From the NCBI GenBank assembly GCA_000149265.1, contig CH003204.1:598966-662965 (forward strand): DNA of 64,000 bases, given 5' to 3'. This document shows positions 33,501 to 48,500 of the stretch, piece by piece. The first letter of the stretch is position 1. The number at the start of each line of letters is the position of its first letter. The notes under the pieces are model-generated. The model searched no databases and was not told where the DNA came from. It worked only from the letters and a program-made list of their open reading frames with translations. The stretch comes from Ciona savignyi (Eukaryota; Chordata; Ascidiacea; Phlebobranchia; Cionidae). A program made the position numbers and the translations under genes.

Positions 33501-36500
33501 TTGCAACCCTCCGTCTATAAGGCGATGCACTAACCCACTAGACTAAATAGTCAGACTTAGACTAATACATGTCTATGTCTACTTCAAACCCATATACAAA
33601 ATTCAGTTTTGTTTTAGATATTTGCACCACCAATCCATGCTTAAACAACGGAACATGCACTTCAAATGAAACTGATTATCAATGCTCATGTTACGATGGT
33701 TATTATGGAAAGAACTGCTCATTGGGTACACCAAAAATCCTTTTTTACGCATTTTATTATCAGCTAAATTCTCATGACTTATTTAATTTTTTTTTATTAA
33801 AAAGAAGGAAGAAAATGTGGTAGAGTGGTTGTTACATTGCAGATAATTGTACCTTGTTAGAGTAGTGGCTGCAATTATACTAATATATTCCCATTTGTAA
33901 TGTTGGTTACTATAGAAAAAACTGAGGTAAGCATGTGATAGGGATAGATATTTATGTTGTTAATAGTGTTTGCACCTCAAAGGTTAAGCTGTAGAAAAAT
34001 GGAAATATTTTTGTTTGATGTCTTTGTTTGATTATTTTGATACATATGATTTAAGTTCAAATTTATTTTAGATATTTGCACCACCAACCCATGCTTAAAC
34101 AACGGAACATGCACTTCAAATGGAACTAACTATCAATGCTTATGTTATGATGGTTATTATGGAAAGAACTGCTCATTGGGTAACTTATTTAGGATTTAGA
34201 AAACTATTTTAGGATTTAAATTGATTTGTATATCTAACTTGAAACTCCTTTTTTGTTTTGAATTACCGCTTTTTATAACTTGGTAATTTTTTCAATAGAT
34301 CCGTGCTCAATTGTACCATGTGAAAACAATGGGAATTGCACTGTGCATGATTCAAGTTATAAATGTGAATGTGGGGATGGGTTCTTTGGAAAGAATTGTT
34401 CACTTGGTAAGTCAATTTGCATTCAAATCATCAGTCTGTGCTTCTGTAGTGTGTGGTGTGCCTGCGATTTATGTTTCGCAGATTTAATAAATTACACTAT
34501 TTTCAAAACTTATTAGAACATTGTAAAACCGACATATTCCAACAAAGTGAAATAATTATTTTTCAAACAAGTATGCTATGTCACAACTAGATTGTAGATC
34601 TTAAATAAAAAAGTTTAATTATGTTCGCAGTTGTCTCTAATTATAGGTCTTAAATGGTTTAGCTGGGACTTCATTATATGTCTTAAATGGATTTAGCTGA
34701 AGATATTTATGTTTATCCCTGTGAATGGGAAAACCAAGGGGGGTTAACACACAGGCAATCGTTAGATTACCTCGTGGCCACCGTCGGTTTGCAGTGTGTT
34801 GAGTATGATTCACATGTACCATTTAATAACGTAGAACCTATTAATCCGCTGGGTTTTGTCCGTTAAGTATGTCTGGGCAATATCCATTAAGTACCTTGCC
34901 CAAGGAAACAACCGACTAGCTAGCGACTAGGCGACGCACTAAACCACTAGAATAATCTGTCGGACTTATTGTCCCAGTAGCTCATAATTGCTAATTGTAC
35001 TATTACCAATCTTGGAGTATCCAAATATGTTAAATATTAGTTTAATGTCTTAGTTTTAGATATTTGCACCACTAATCCATGCTTGAACAACGGAACATGC
35101 ACTCCAAATGGAACTGATTATCAATGCTCATGTAATGATGGATATTATGGAAAAAACTGCTCATTGGGTAACTTAGAAAACTATTACATGATTTAAATTG
35201 ATTTTGTACATGCTAAAGTCAAGGTCCCCATAAATATATATTAATATATATGCAATGAGGGGTGGAATAATAACAAGATTTAACTATATACCAAACACCA
35301 CATAGATGTATAAAGATTTAAGGGAACTGCTCAAAATATTAAAAATTTAGTAACTTTTTTATATATATTCCTGATATTCGTTAGATCAATTGTTTTAATT
35401 ATCACCTTTTATAACTTGTTATTTTCCTATTAGATCCATGCTCAATAGAGCCGTGTGAAAACAACGGGAATTGTACCGTAAACAATGCAACTTATGAGTG
35501 CGAATGTGGGGATGGGTTCTTCGGGATGAATTGCTCACTTGGTAAATAAACTTTTTCTAGTTTTATTCAATTTCTACTTTTAACACTGCTTTGTTGATTT
35601 GAAATTTAAAATTCTTACAAAGATGAAAATACATATTTTTTCCTTTTCCAAGAATTCTAACTCTTCCTTATTGAGCCAGCAATATACACATATAAATATG
35701 TGGTAGATTAAATAATAGTGTAATATTCCTTTCTGTTTTCCAGATGGCTGCTCACAAAACCCTTGTGAGAATGGGGGAATTTGCAATGTGAGTGGAAACT
35801 CCTACACATGTGACTGCACTTTTAGCTACACAGGCAAAAATTGCACAAAAGGTTTGTAAATTTGTATCAACAGATTTTAATATGCATTCCTGAATAAGAT
35901 TACAGTGGAATCCAGAAAATAAACCATTGGTTAATACATCCCTTGTTAAGACAGCTAACTTACTTATATGTTATATAACATGGAGTCATGAACAAAGTTT
36001 TCCATTTATTTCCCATTATAAAACCATATTTATTACACTCAAGTATTGCTTTCACTTTGGATTTCTCATGCACAAATTAGTCTGGTGGTTAGGTGCGTCA
36101 CCTTTCAGCCCAAGGGTTGAAGGTACAAAACTGGTCAATAGCTAGTCAGCTGTGTCCTTGGGCAAGACATGAAACGGGCATTGCCTAAACCCAGCGAATT
36201 AATGGGTTCTACTATATTGAAGAAACGTGTGAATCAAACATAACACACTGCAATAGCTCCTAAGCAGGAAAATTGTTGTATTAGTTTACTTTTCCACTGT
36301 TTAAATAGTTTACTGTTCATATATTTTTCAGAAAACTTTGTTAACTCAACAATTGGTTATTCAATTCATGTTAATGGAGATGTGTCCATCAACTTTCAAA
36401 AGTCAAGTATGGAATGCATAGGTCTTGATGGTGGGCTCGCGATTGTTAAGAATTCAACGGTTCAAGACCTGATTGAAACCTATATTTCAAATGTACATGG

Positions 36501-39500
36501 AAATAAATTCTGGATTGGCGCAAGAAATGTCTCCGGCGGTAATTTGACTTAAATTTTAAAATTATACTATTTTGGTATAAGATAATCAGCTTGTCTGGGT
36601 ATTTAATTCAATCAGAGCATCGGCGGTGTGCAAGTTGCTAAAAGGTTGAACCAGCAGCTGGATAGATGGCAGATACAGACTGAAAACAGTGGAGTATTGT
36701 AAAAAGAAATGTCTTATTAAAGAAACGTCTTATTCATATACAACACACTGTAATAGCTCCGGTAATAGTGGGCGCAAGCTAATAAGATAATAGCCCATGT
36801 GATAACACCCTTGCATCTTTGGATTAACTGGGATAAAACATGAATGTCCTATCCTGAAACAGGAGTTATAACTCTGTTAAATATCAGATAATATTGTGTG
36901 CACAGTCATATTGGTTAGCTATTGCATGGATTTTTATAATGTTAACATATTTTTTATCCATACATTTGAACCCACTGACCAAAGGCAGCCTATGTGTTTA
37001 GTGGCTTTATCATAACAATGTTATGTATGATTCAAGCATTCCTTTAATTTAGTAGAATTAATTATGCTGCTGGGATCGGTCAATGTTCGTTAAGTGCCTT
37101 TCCCAAGGACACAACCGACTAGATAGCGACCAGTTTTGAACCTCCAATCCTTCGGCGGAAAGGCAACACACTAAACCACTGAACTAACCAGTCAATAACA
37201 TAATCAAAAAAACATAAACTAGTTTATATTTATTTTTTGAACAACAGAATGGGTTTGGCTAGATGGCAGCACGATTCTTGAAGGAGATTTCCAGAAATGG
37301 ACTCCTGATCTGCGAAATTATTCAGGGGATTGCTTATCCCTGCAGAGATGTGTTTATTGATGAATTTTATTGGATTCCTATGGATTGTGAAGCACAATTG
37401 GGATACGTGTGTGAAAAATCAGGTAACATGGTGAAAGTGTTTTTATTCAAACAATATTATTGCATGCACAGATGGCATTACAGTATCACAATTTAAAAAA
37501 AGCATAGATGATTCTTGTGCAAGCAATTGTGCACACGCAGTTTCAAAAGTTTAACCACCTTAGCCCTTAAGATCATCCACAGTGTCCGATGGTAAACAAA
37601 TTTTAAGTTTAAAAAACAGATCATGATGTTATATCTTGTTTCTTTTGATTAATATATGATTGGATATTCATGTTTACCACCATGAATGGTAAAACATAGG
37701 CGGCTTTATCACACCGGTAATTTAATAAAAGTTTGTTAATTTTTTTAATCTTTAACAGTTTAGCCTGGGCACGAATACTTTATGTTTAAAGAGACTTAAC
37801 TTAAATTTTTACAGCTAATGGTAAAGACTCTTGTATGTCATCACCTTGTTTAAACAATGGACTCTGTGTTAGTAGTGGTGCTCATTTCTACTGCAACTGC
37901 TCAGGAACCTTTGGGGGAACTTTTTGTGAAATACCATTGTTTGTTCCAGGTAAGGTATAATTTGTCCGGCCCGTTGGTCTAACGGTTAAGTGCGCCTTTT
38001 AATCGAAAGGTTGAAGGTGCGAAACTGGTCGCTAGCTAGTCGGTTGTGTCCTTGGGCAACGATTGCCCGTGTGTTAACCCCCTTGGTTTTCCCATTTACT
38101 GGGATAAAGATGAATATCCTATCCTATCCTATCCTATAATGTTGATTTTACATTAAATACAATTCTTTAGTTCAAGAATAGCTAAACTACAGTATTTTAA
38201 TTGTATTTGTAATAGTTCCACGTTACCATAGTCATAGTTCTGAGCTATTACAGTGTGTTTTGTATGATGACAAAATTGGATAACTTGCAATTTTCTTCAG
38301 CCAATTAAATTGCAATGAATTCAATCAGTTTGATAAGGGCTTTAATTAAAAACCTTATCTTAGCCAAGTTGTAATGGGTTGTGTTTTACCAAATCCAAAT
38401 TTACCCAACATTTGGATTTCTCCAGTTCACATGGGTCAAACTGTTGGGCATTTAAACAAAGCCCTCCCCCCACCTAAGTTGGTATGAAACTGAAAAAAAC
38501 TTTTGCTTAATGAATAGGCATTTCTTGGTATGACCCCTATGGACACAACCATAATGGCCATGGTCACACTTTTCAACCAAGTATAATTACTGTACTGCAT
38601 ATGCAGTACATGTTACTTTAGTGTATAATGCACTAATAACAACAATAAAAATTGCGATAAATTATTTTTCAGGCGTTCCCTCACCATTTGAGCCATGGCT
38701 TATTGCTGTGATAGTGATCTCTAGCGCATTGTTGCTTCTTGCCATTGGCTTCCTCTGTTACTTTGTGCAGTAAGAACCTATTTGTTTTACAACCGTTTCA
38801 ACCTAATTAAGTAATGTTTACCAACCAAAGTCATTCAGATTTAGTCATCCGATTTCTGCCAAAAAATAATATGAAACATAATATCACTGTTGACTGTAGA
38901 AGTTAAGCTTTACCATAGTATAAGTTTAGTTTAGAATGAAAGACACAAGAAATATTATAAAAAAAGTCAATTTTAATCAGATCCTTTTTCAGTCGGTACC
39001 GGCAAAAGAAAAAGAGAGAGTTGAAAAAACTAACCACTTTTCATCTGGGTAACTTGATATAGAAAGAAACCTATGCCATATGATTTCTGAATATTGTTTA
39101 TTTTAACTTAAAGATTGAGTATTCCAAACCCAAATTGCAAACCTACTTTTAATTAATGCTTATGCATTATAGAAATTTTCTTTTATTGTAGTGTTCCCTA
39201 TATTTATGCCCTACTCAAGAATACAAGTAACGCATTAAGCTAGATTCATCAACCCAGGTAGTCTGGTGGTTTAGTGTGGCGCCCTTCAGCCGAAAGGTTG
39301 CTAGTACGTAACTGGTTGCAAGCTAGTCAGTGGTGTCCTTGGGCAAGGCACTTAAGGGACATTGCCTGAACGCAGCGAATTATTGGGTTCTACCATATTG
39401 AAGGAATGTCTCAATTATACAACACACTGCAATAGCTCCGGTAACCCGACGGTGGGCGCGAGGTGGTCTGACGATTACCCGTGTGTTAACCCCTTGGTTT

Positions 39501-42500
39501 TCTCATTGAGGGTGATAAACATTAATACCCTATCCTATCCTATACTAACCCAATTGTTGTCGATGGGTAGGATGCTAACAATTATTCACACATTGGAAAA
39601 TGGAGGGGTTCGTGAAACTGGAATTTTCATGCACACCCGCTGTCTACATAGTGTGTACTCTTATTTTAAGTAATCAAGTGTTTTTAAACAATTTTTTAGC
39701 CTTTACACTTTTATATAAAAAAATAATGCAAAAAAAAAAGGGAAATATTATTAGGATAAAATAAACACATCAATTAATGATAGGTACAGCATTAACTGAT
39801 ATTGCTAATTTCAGACCACACATTTTAATTGGCTAGTTCAAGACAGTAAATTTATTTTCATGTGAAAATAGGACAACCCTAAAAATTGATTTTGAATTAA
39901 ACTTTTTAATATATGTGAACAAAAGAATATATTTCTCCAGGAAACTATGACAACAGTTCCTTCCACCCAGCAAGTAACCCGCAATCGAACAGGATCCCAT
40001 CAGATCGATTGCCCAATAAATACACTGAGTTTTCATCTTTCAATAACCGTGCGTTTATATCTCAATTTGAGGTGAGTTTATTACTCTGTTGACTGTTGTT
40101 TTGTTGTTAATTAACTATTAACACCTGTGAGTAATAATAAATGCATGTATGCAATCGGTTTTAAGTACTGTAGTTTTGCCGTTTTTCCTACCCCTTTTTT
40201 AAATAACTCACAATTCTTTTTATGAAGGAGCGAATAAAAACAAAAAACTCCAAAAATTACAATAATTTCAAACTGTTTTATGTTACCTTCACTTTCAGGA
40301 CATAACGAATATTTCATCGACAATTCCATTGCCTGCTACAGCTGCGAAGTCCTTGCACAATAAAACAAAGAACCGATATGCAAATGTTTATCCAAGTAAG
40401 CTGTATTTATGTCGCTTTTGGTGTTTTTTAATGTTTGATTATCTGCTTCCCTATTTTTTTATTTTAAGAAACCATGTTTTGTGTTTTAGCATACTTTTTG
40501 TAGTTTTACTTGTTAAATGAGGTTAATTCCTCCAATAACACTATGTCAAAGTTATATTAATAGCCAATGTGCTGGCTTTTGGGAGACTTTCACATTTTTA
40601 TGGCATTAAAATCACAGGAGACTATGTTTCACTTTTAACCTACATGTAAAAAATACCTTTTAATTTCTTAATAACTAATTATTACACTTTGATTTTTTAG
40701 GTGACAATCAAAGGGTTATATTGCATGGAGAGAATGGGTCAGATTATATCAATGCAAGTTTCATAGAAGTAAGTGATTGCATCAACATAATATTTAAATT
40801 AATCAAGTTTGAAACTGATCTCTAACCGGTTATTTGGTTTGTCCTTGGCCAAGGCACTTAACAAACTTTGCCTGAACTCAGTGAAATGATGTGTTCTACC
40901 AAATTGAAGGAACATGTGAATCATACACAACACACTGCAATAGCTCAAGTAACCCGACGGTGGACGCAAGGTGATCTCACGATTGTTCGTATTTTAACGC
41001 CCATTGCGTTTTCCCATTCAGAGAGATGAACATAAATATTCTATCCTATTCTATAATATCCTACATTTTAATAGTTGATTTAATTGGGTTATTATATAAA
41101 TTTTATTTATAGTTGACGTAAAATTTTATTAACACAAGCAAATAAAATCCTGACTGTAATTTATTTTATACTGCCAGACGATTTTAAATGCTTCTTAAAA
41201 TAAAAGTAATGGTGTAAAACTTAGTTTCATTACAGTATGTTGTTGAATCTTGGAAATTGTTATATATAATCATTTGCCTGATGACTGTAATAAATAAATT
41301 TGTAAATTTTTACATTGAAAACAAGTCACAACATTACACTGTAGTTTTGTTGTAATTTGTTGACGCAACATTAAATTAATGTTATTTAAATTCATAAATT
41401 ATTGAATTTTCATTTTAAAATTAAGCCACAGATTCACAACATGATTAAATTTGTTGACGTCATTTTCAGTCGTATAAAATGCAAAAGAAGTTTATCGCTG
41501 CGCAAGGTCCAACTCGAGAAACTACGGTTGATTTCTGGAGGATGATTTGGCAGCAAAACTGCCAGATCATCGTTATGCTTACCAATCTATTTGAAGATGG
41601 AAGGGTAAATGATTAGTCAATCTCATTTTTTTAAGTAAATTGAGGAAGAAAAAAGTTGTCTTAATTAAGGGAAAAATAGTTTTAATTAAAAAAATTGTCT
41701 TAAGGTGTAAGTATTAGACTTAATTTTCTATTTTTCAGTGAATTGAGGACAATTAAATTAATTTTAAAAACAAGTCGTATGATTCTGTTTATTTAAAATT
41801 ACAAGAGCTACGTGTCATCCATTAATACAGTACTTCCTATAACAGTAACATGTTAATGTTAAGAAATTTCACAGAAGAACCGGAAGCCAATTTTAATAAG
41901 TTGCTAACTGGAAATCAGTAATTTCCTACAAAAAAATCTTTTTTAATCGGGAAATATATTTCTTAAGATAACTTATAATAGGCCTGTAAAATAAAAAGCA
42001 TTGAGATCATAATTACCTTATTGCTAGTACCTTGTGTGTGTTAAATAAATGGTTGAACAAAAACTAAAGCATATCTATATCGTGTACCCCGTTATCTTCT
42101 GTTTTCTGATAACTGGCGTATTGTATTTTATTTATTGTGTTATATCGCCCATTTGGCTTTCCACCAATTTAGATAAACATAAGTAACTTATTCTACATTT
42201 TTTAATATCTTCTATTTTCTGATAATTGGCGTATTGTATTCTAATAATTGTGTTATATCGCTCATTAGGCTTTTCACCATTAGATAAACATAAGTAACTT
42301 ATTCTACATTTTTTCTAAATAAAATTACTTTAAAGCAGCACTCAAACACACAATCGTCATGTCTGTTGTTGCAGCAAAAATGTGAAAGATATTGGCCAGA
42401 CATGGGGTTTTTTAATCATTTTGGTCCAATCAATGTTCAAGCAAGGGATGAGATAATCAACAGGAGTTACGCTGTCCGAACCTTTGATGTCTTCACTGCT

Positions 42501-45500
42501 GATGCAAAGAAAGAAGATGTAAGAAGGCAATTTTTTATTTTTTGGGATAAGTTGAAATTTAAATGCTCGGTATTTGTTAGGCATAAGAAATACTTCTACA
42601 AATCCCAACAGAGCAAAAACCAAATGATCAAATTTTGATCTTAATTAAATTTTATTCGCTCATTATTTTTTCTTTGCTTAGGTTTGACGGCCACGTTCGC
42701 TATATTTATTAAGTGATATCCTTTTTTTAAGGACGTGTTTAACACTCTTCGTTTTGCCGTCTTGTCCTGTTTCTGTGCAGTGTTTATATTCGTTTGCCAT
42801 TTTTTAATACTAAGGCAAAAAAATGAATAAATAAACTAAACTAAACTAAAATAATTCTTAAAAATAATTGTCATATTCTTACAAATATTTATTAATTTTT
42901 TATTGGATTTTCTAATAATTGGTCTTTCACAAAGTAAAGGAAACCATCTTAAATAATATATAAAACAACACTTTGCAATAGTTCCACTAACCTGATTGTG
43001 GGGCTGTGGGCATGAGGTATTTCCCCAATTGCCCATGTTTGAATGTCCCTGCATAAACATATTCATCCTATCCTATCTTATTCACCCTTTATGTCCAAAC
43101 CAGCTGCGCCATTTTATCCTTTGGACAAGGCATTTAGTGAAAGCCTGAACTGAGTGGATTAGTTGGTTTGCTTCAGTACCGCATCAATCATTTGCATCAG
43201 ACTGCAATAGTTTTGGTAACTTGACAGTGCTTGCAAGGTGATCTCATGAACCCTGCGTTTTTCCCTTCGTAATATATATAACTCATCCAAAAACAGTTTC
43301 GATGTTAGTCATGCAGGACAGTGACCCAGTTTCATTACAACTCATGGCCCGATCATGGCGTCCCGGTGTCCACTACAGCTTTCCTGGAGTTCTACGACGA
43401 AGTCATGGACACGTACCAACGGGACTGTGTCATCACGCCTATCTTAGTACACTGCAGGTGAAGTGGGATGCTTCATGTTTTGTTTGTTTAATTCAGTGGT
43501 TCCCAAAGTTTTTTTTTTAAATTCACAACAAACCCTTTTTTTATGTTTGGCGGTATAGTGAAGACTAAAAAATTAAACGACCACAATTACAAAATCCGTA
43601 TGCCGTAGTGAAAAATAGGCTTACACAGAAAAAAAATGTACCAAATTTCTTTCGCGGACCTCCTGAAAGTGCTTCACAGATCCTAAAAGGTCAGCGGACC
43701 CCACTTTGGGAACCACTGGTTTCATTCCATCTTAGGCAGTGTACCTGCTTTGGTAATAATAGAGATCGTCAGTCGAAAGATGGCTAGATTGGAACCAGCT
43801 TATTACTTGAAATTTGTACATCATTGGGTTAAATTAAGTTAAAAACAAGATCATTATAATATAAAATACAATGCACCATCTCGGTACCCGGACAGCATAT
43901 GTTATTTTGACATATAATCGTGTTTAACTCTTTCCGTCCCAACTCGCCATATATCGCGAGTTGGTGGGAAAACATGGTATCCCGCCTGTACATAAATGGG
44001 TGCAAATCTAAAAAACGATTTCTCCGCAATGCGTAATGGTAGAGACCTCAGCTATGGCTCATTCGATCAAGGAAGCCCTATATTTTATTCTCTGTAATTT
44101 TCGTGGAGAAATATTAAAAATGCGAGGAGTGATAGCCTTTCTTTTTCAAGGCTTCGCCTCTTATTTATATCGATTTTACACGAATTTACAAGTGACTAAC
44201 TCAGCCAATAGGAGTCGCGTTAACTTGCGGAGAAGCTCTTTTTGTCAAGCAAGTCTTTCTTTACATTCTCTGTGAATTTCGTGCCGTTGAGAAAAAAAGG
44301 AGAGCGTTGGTGACGTTTTCGCAGCAGGCGTTTATGCTTCGTGTTCACCAAAGCATGAATCCAGCTGGGCCTGCTGAGCGCACGATAAAGAAAAAGGCGG
44401 CGAGACTAGCTAGTTCGGTGTGCCCTGCTTTGAAGAATATTGGATATAGTATTTGTGTTTGTTTGCTTTTGTATGCCCTTTTTACACTTCCTTCACTGTT
44501 CTTATTTATACTTTTTACTATTTTAGTTCTACAAAACTAAAAACTTCAATGCGTTTTGGTTCAATTTTTCATAATATAGTTAGAATAAAGGAAAATTTCA
44601 ATTAGGAATAGTAAAAAAACTACTGAAGATACAAATACAGTTCAAATTTTCCTGAGTACAAAAACTATTAGACAATCTACATTCCAATTTTCATATTATT
44701 TGGGCATACCAATAATTAGTGAGTATTTCGTTTGTCAGTGCACCTCAAAATTTTCGAGCAGAATTTTCTTTACATAAAAAGTGGTGTTCACTAAAGTTTA
44801 CATAATATATTCTTTATTGGAGGTAGATTATAGGTGTGCGGTTTGTTTAAAAGAGGGATAAATTATCTTTCCAACCATACTAAATATTAAATCATAGCAT
44901 AAATTTGAGAAAAACTGTGCTAATTTGAAAATGACCAAAAATTGTAAAAAACACTGCGGGACAGCATGTTTAAATTAATGCATTTGGCCGGGAGTGAAAG
45001 AGTTAAAAGCTCAATGCATTTTTTAATCCTTCGGTAATCAAATAATTATTCAGACTTACAAGTTTAAAACCTTTTGATTGTTATGACATAAGGATAAGGA
45101 ATATTCTGATTGTGGTTGTGAGGTAATCAGATGATAACCTGTGTTTCTTCTGTTTTCCCGATTAGCGGATAAAACACGAATATCCTTAAATTACATGTTC
45201 TTAATGTACTTTCAAATTTTAGTTAATCACTTTGTACTTAGGCCTTGAAGTACAGGAAATTTGCTGTTAAAAACATTGCCTGTTAACAGTGTTAAACTAA
45301 CGATACCTGTGTTCACAATTCCAGCGCTGGAGTGGGCCGTACCGGTACCTTCAATAGGACTGGATAGCCTTCTGAATGAGCACAAGCAAACAGGTTCAGT
45401 GAATGTATTTGATACAGTGCTGGCAATGCGCAAACGTCGAACATTGATGGTGCAAACAGAGGTGAGAAATGAAAGGTTTAAAACACGGGTGGACAACTTC

Positions 45501-48500
45501 GCTTGTCAGCGTACCAGATAGGAAAAAATGAAGTTCTTGTTAGGCCGGATTATTACATGAATAGTGTTCAATATAGTAATATGTTTGGATAAAGTCTGCG
45601 GACCGGTCAAAATCCCTTCATGGACCATAATTGCCCCGTGGACCATATTTTGCCTGGTTTAAAGCTATATAAAAATTTTGTTTAAAAATCCATCCTCATA
45701 AAATTAATCTTCATGCTTCCTTCCTGTGGATGTGAATACACTAACGAAGCATTATAATATGGAAAAATGTCAGATTATCTCACAACCAACATAGGGTTAT
45801 CGGCAATATTGCAGTGTGTTGTATGTGATTGAGATATTAAAGGGGTTCCTTAGCAGGAACTCAGACTCCTTAAGGTTACTGCTGGCAATAAAACAACAGT
45901 TAAAGTCAAACGGTAACATTATGGTGCTTCAGTACAGACGTGTACATTAATAAAAGAATGAACGCTACAACTTTAACCTCTGATCATCTTTTCCAGGCTC
46001 AGTATATCTTCCTGCATAGATTGCTGGTGGAAGTCCTTTTTCTTCCTCGAACGGAGTTCTTCATTGTTGATATAGATGAAGTGATGAGTGATCTAGCAAA
46101 GTAGGTGACTGGATTGGTGGGTTGGTGAATGGGTAAACACAAAAGCGGTTATTACACGGGTTTTCATCAGACTACCTTGCAAATATGCAGGGGAGCTTTC
46201 TCATAGAGGTTTTTCATCAGCCTTCTAAATAAAAACTGTCTTAGTCACGAAATCATAATGGGTTCGAAAGTTGGCCTCGAAAAAAAAAATTATCAGGACT
46301 CTTTAACTCTTTCCGTCCCAACTCGCCATATATGGCGAGTTGGTGGGAAAACATGGTATCCCGCCTGTACATAAATGGATGCAAATCTAAAAAACGATTT
46401 CTCCGCAATGCGTAATGGTAGAGACCTCAGCTATGGCTCATTCGATCAAGGAAACCCTATATTTTATTCTCTGTAATTTTCGTGGAGAAATATTAAAAAT
46501 GCGAGGAGTGATAGCCTTTCTTTTTCAAGGCTTCGCCTCTTATTTCTATCGATTTTACACGAATTTACAAGTGACTAACTCAGCCAATAGGAGGTCGCGT
46601 TAACTTGCGGAGAAGCTCTTTTTGTCAAGCAAGTCTTTCTTTACATTCTCTGTGAATTTCGTGCCGTTGAGAAAAAAAGGAGAGCCGTTGGTGACGTTTT
46701 CGCAGCAGGCGTTTATGCTTCGTGTTCACCAAAGCATGAATCCAGCTGGGCCTGCTGAGCGCACGATAAAGAAAAAGGCGGCGATGACTAGCTAGTTCGG
46801 TGTGCCCTGCTTTGAAGAATATTGGATATAGTATTTGTGTTTGTTTGCTTTTGTATGCCCTTTTTACACTTCCCTTCACTGTTCTTATTTATACTTTTTA
46901 CTATTTTAGTTCTACAAAAGCTAAAAACTTCAATGGCGTTTTTGGTTCAATTTTTCATAATATAGTTAGAATAAAGGAAAATTTCAATTAGGAATAGTAA
47001 AAAAACTACTGAAGATACAAATACAGTTCAAATTTTCCTGAGTACAAAAACTATTAGACAATCTACATTCCAATTTTCATATCATTTGGGCATACCAATA
47101 ATTAGTGAGTATTTCGTTTGTCAGTGCACCTCAAAATTTTTAAAGTCGAGCAGAATTTTCTTTACATAAAAGGGTGGAGTTCACTAAAGTTTACATAATA
47201 TATTCTTTTATTGGAGGTAGATTCTAGGTGGTGCGGTTTTGTTTAAAAGAGGGATAAATTATCTTTCCAACCATACTAAATATTAAATCATAGCATATAT
47301 TTGAGAAAAACTGTGCTAATTTGAAAATGACCAAAAATTGTAAAAAACACTGCGGGACAGCATGTTTAAATTAATGCATTTGGCCGGGAGAAGAGTTAAG
47401 TGTGTTGTATGTTATTTAGTTCAGTCTATTATTTTTCTTTGAGGTAAGATCCCCTGAAAGTTTCAAATATATAGATTGTGGTTCTGATTTTTTAGAACAT
47501 TCTATTTTTAAATTAGAACTTGATTATTCATCATTTTGCAACAATAGGATATTGCTCCATCACAAAACATTTTCGTAGCTTCATACTTTACTAAGTTATA
47601 AACAACAGTTGGGTATGATATGAAAAAAACAACTGTTCAGTGTCTTGTCACGGACATAGTTGGGGTGGAAATCGAACCGTGCACCTATCTGTCCATTGCC
47701 ATTAAACTAAACCATTGCACCAGGGGTCAGCAACCTTTTGCACGTACAAAGCCATTTCAACCAATATTTCACAGATTAAATCACTGAGAGCCTCAAAAAC
47801 AAACAATATGTTCGCAATAAAAGGAAAAGTACCCTGTGTGTGATAAAGATGCGAGTGTTTATCTGTTTGTTTCACTTAGGATAGGATAGAATAGGATATT
47901 CATCTTTATCCCCGTGAATGAGAAAACCAAGGGGGTTAACACACGGGCAATCGTCAGATCACCTCGCGCCCATCGTCGGGTTACCGGAGCTATTGCAGTG
48001 TGTTGTATATGATAGATACGTTCCTACAATTTGGTAGAACCCATTAATCCGCTGGGTTCAGGCAATGTCCGTAAAGTGCCTTGCCCAAAGACACAACCGA
48101 CTAGCTAGCGACTAGTTTCGCACCTGCAACCTTTCGATTGAAAGGCGACGCACCTAACCGCTAGACCAGCCAGCCACTTAATCATGAGTATTAAACTTAT
48201 TAAGCGCTCGCTACAGTAGGAATAAAATTAATAATAGCCATATCAGAAGGAGGAAAGAGCCATATGTGGCTACGGAGCCGCAGGTTGCCGACTACTGGAT
48301 TACACCAACATGCAGGGACATAATTTCAATATTTTGTTTTTCTATAAATTATTCACCAGGAAAGATGACAATTCGATAACTGGGTATGAGAAAGAGTTTG
48401 ACAACCTGAATTTTATCGGACCAGTGGATACCCTAAAGGAAATTGCATTGCGCACAAAAAATCAGTCGAAAAACAAGTTTCTAAATGTACTACCATGTAT

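Noticed and set aside
44036..44540. Two ORFs of 77-79 codons in the TTAA element
   Set aside because: The second copy at 46.3 kb has shifted or shortened frames at the same places, so they are not under coding constraint.
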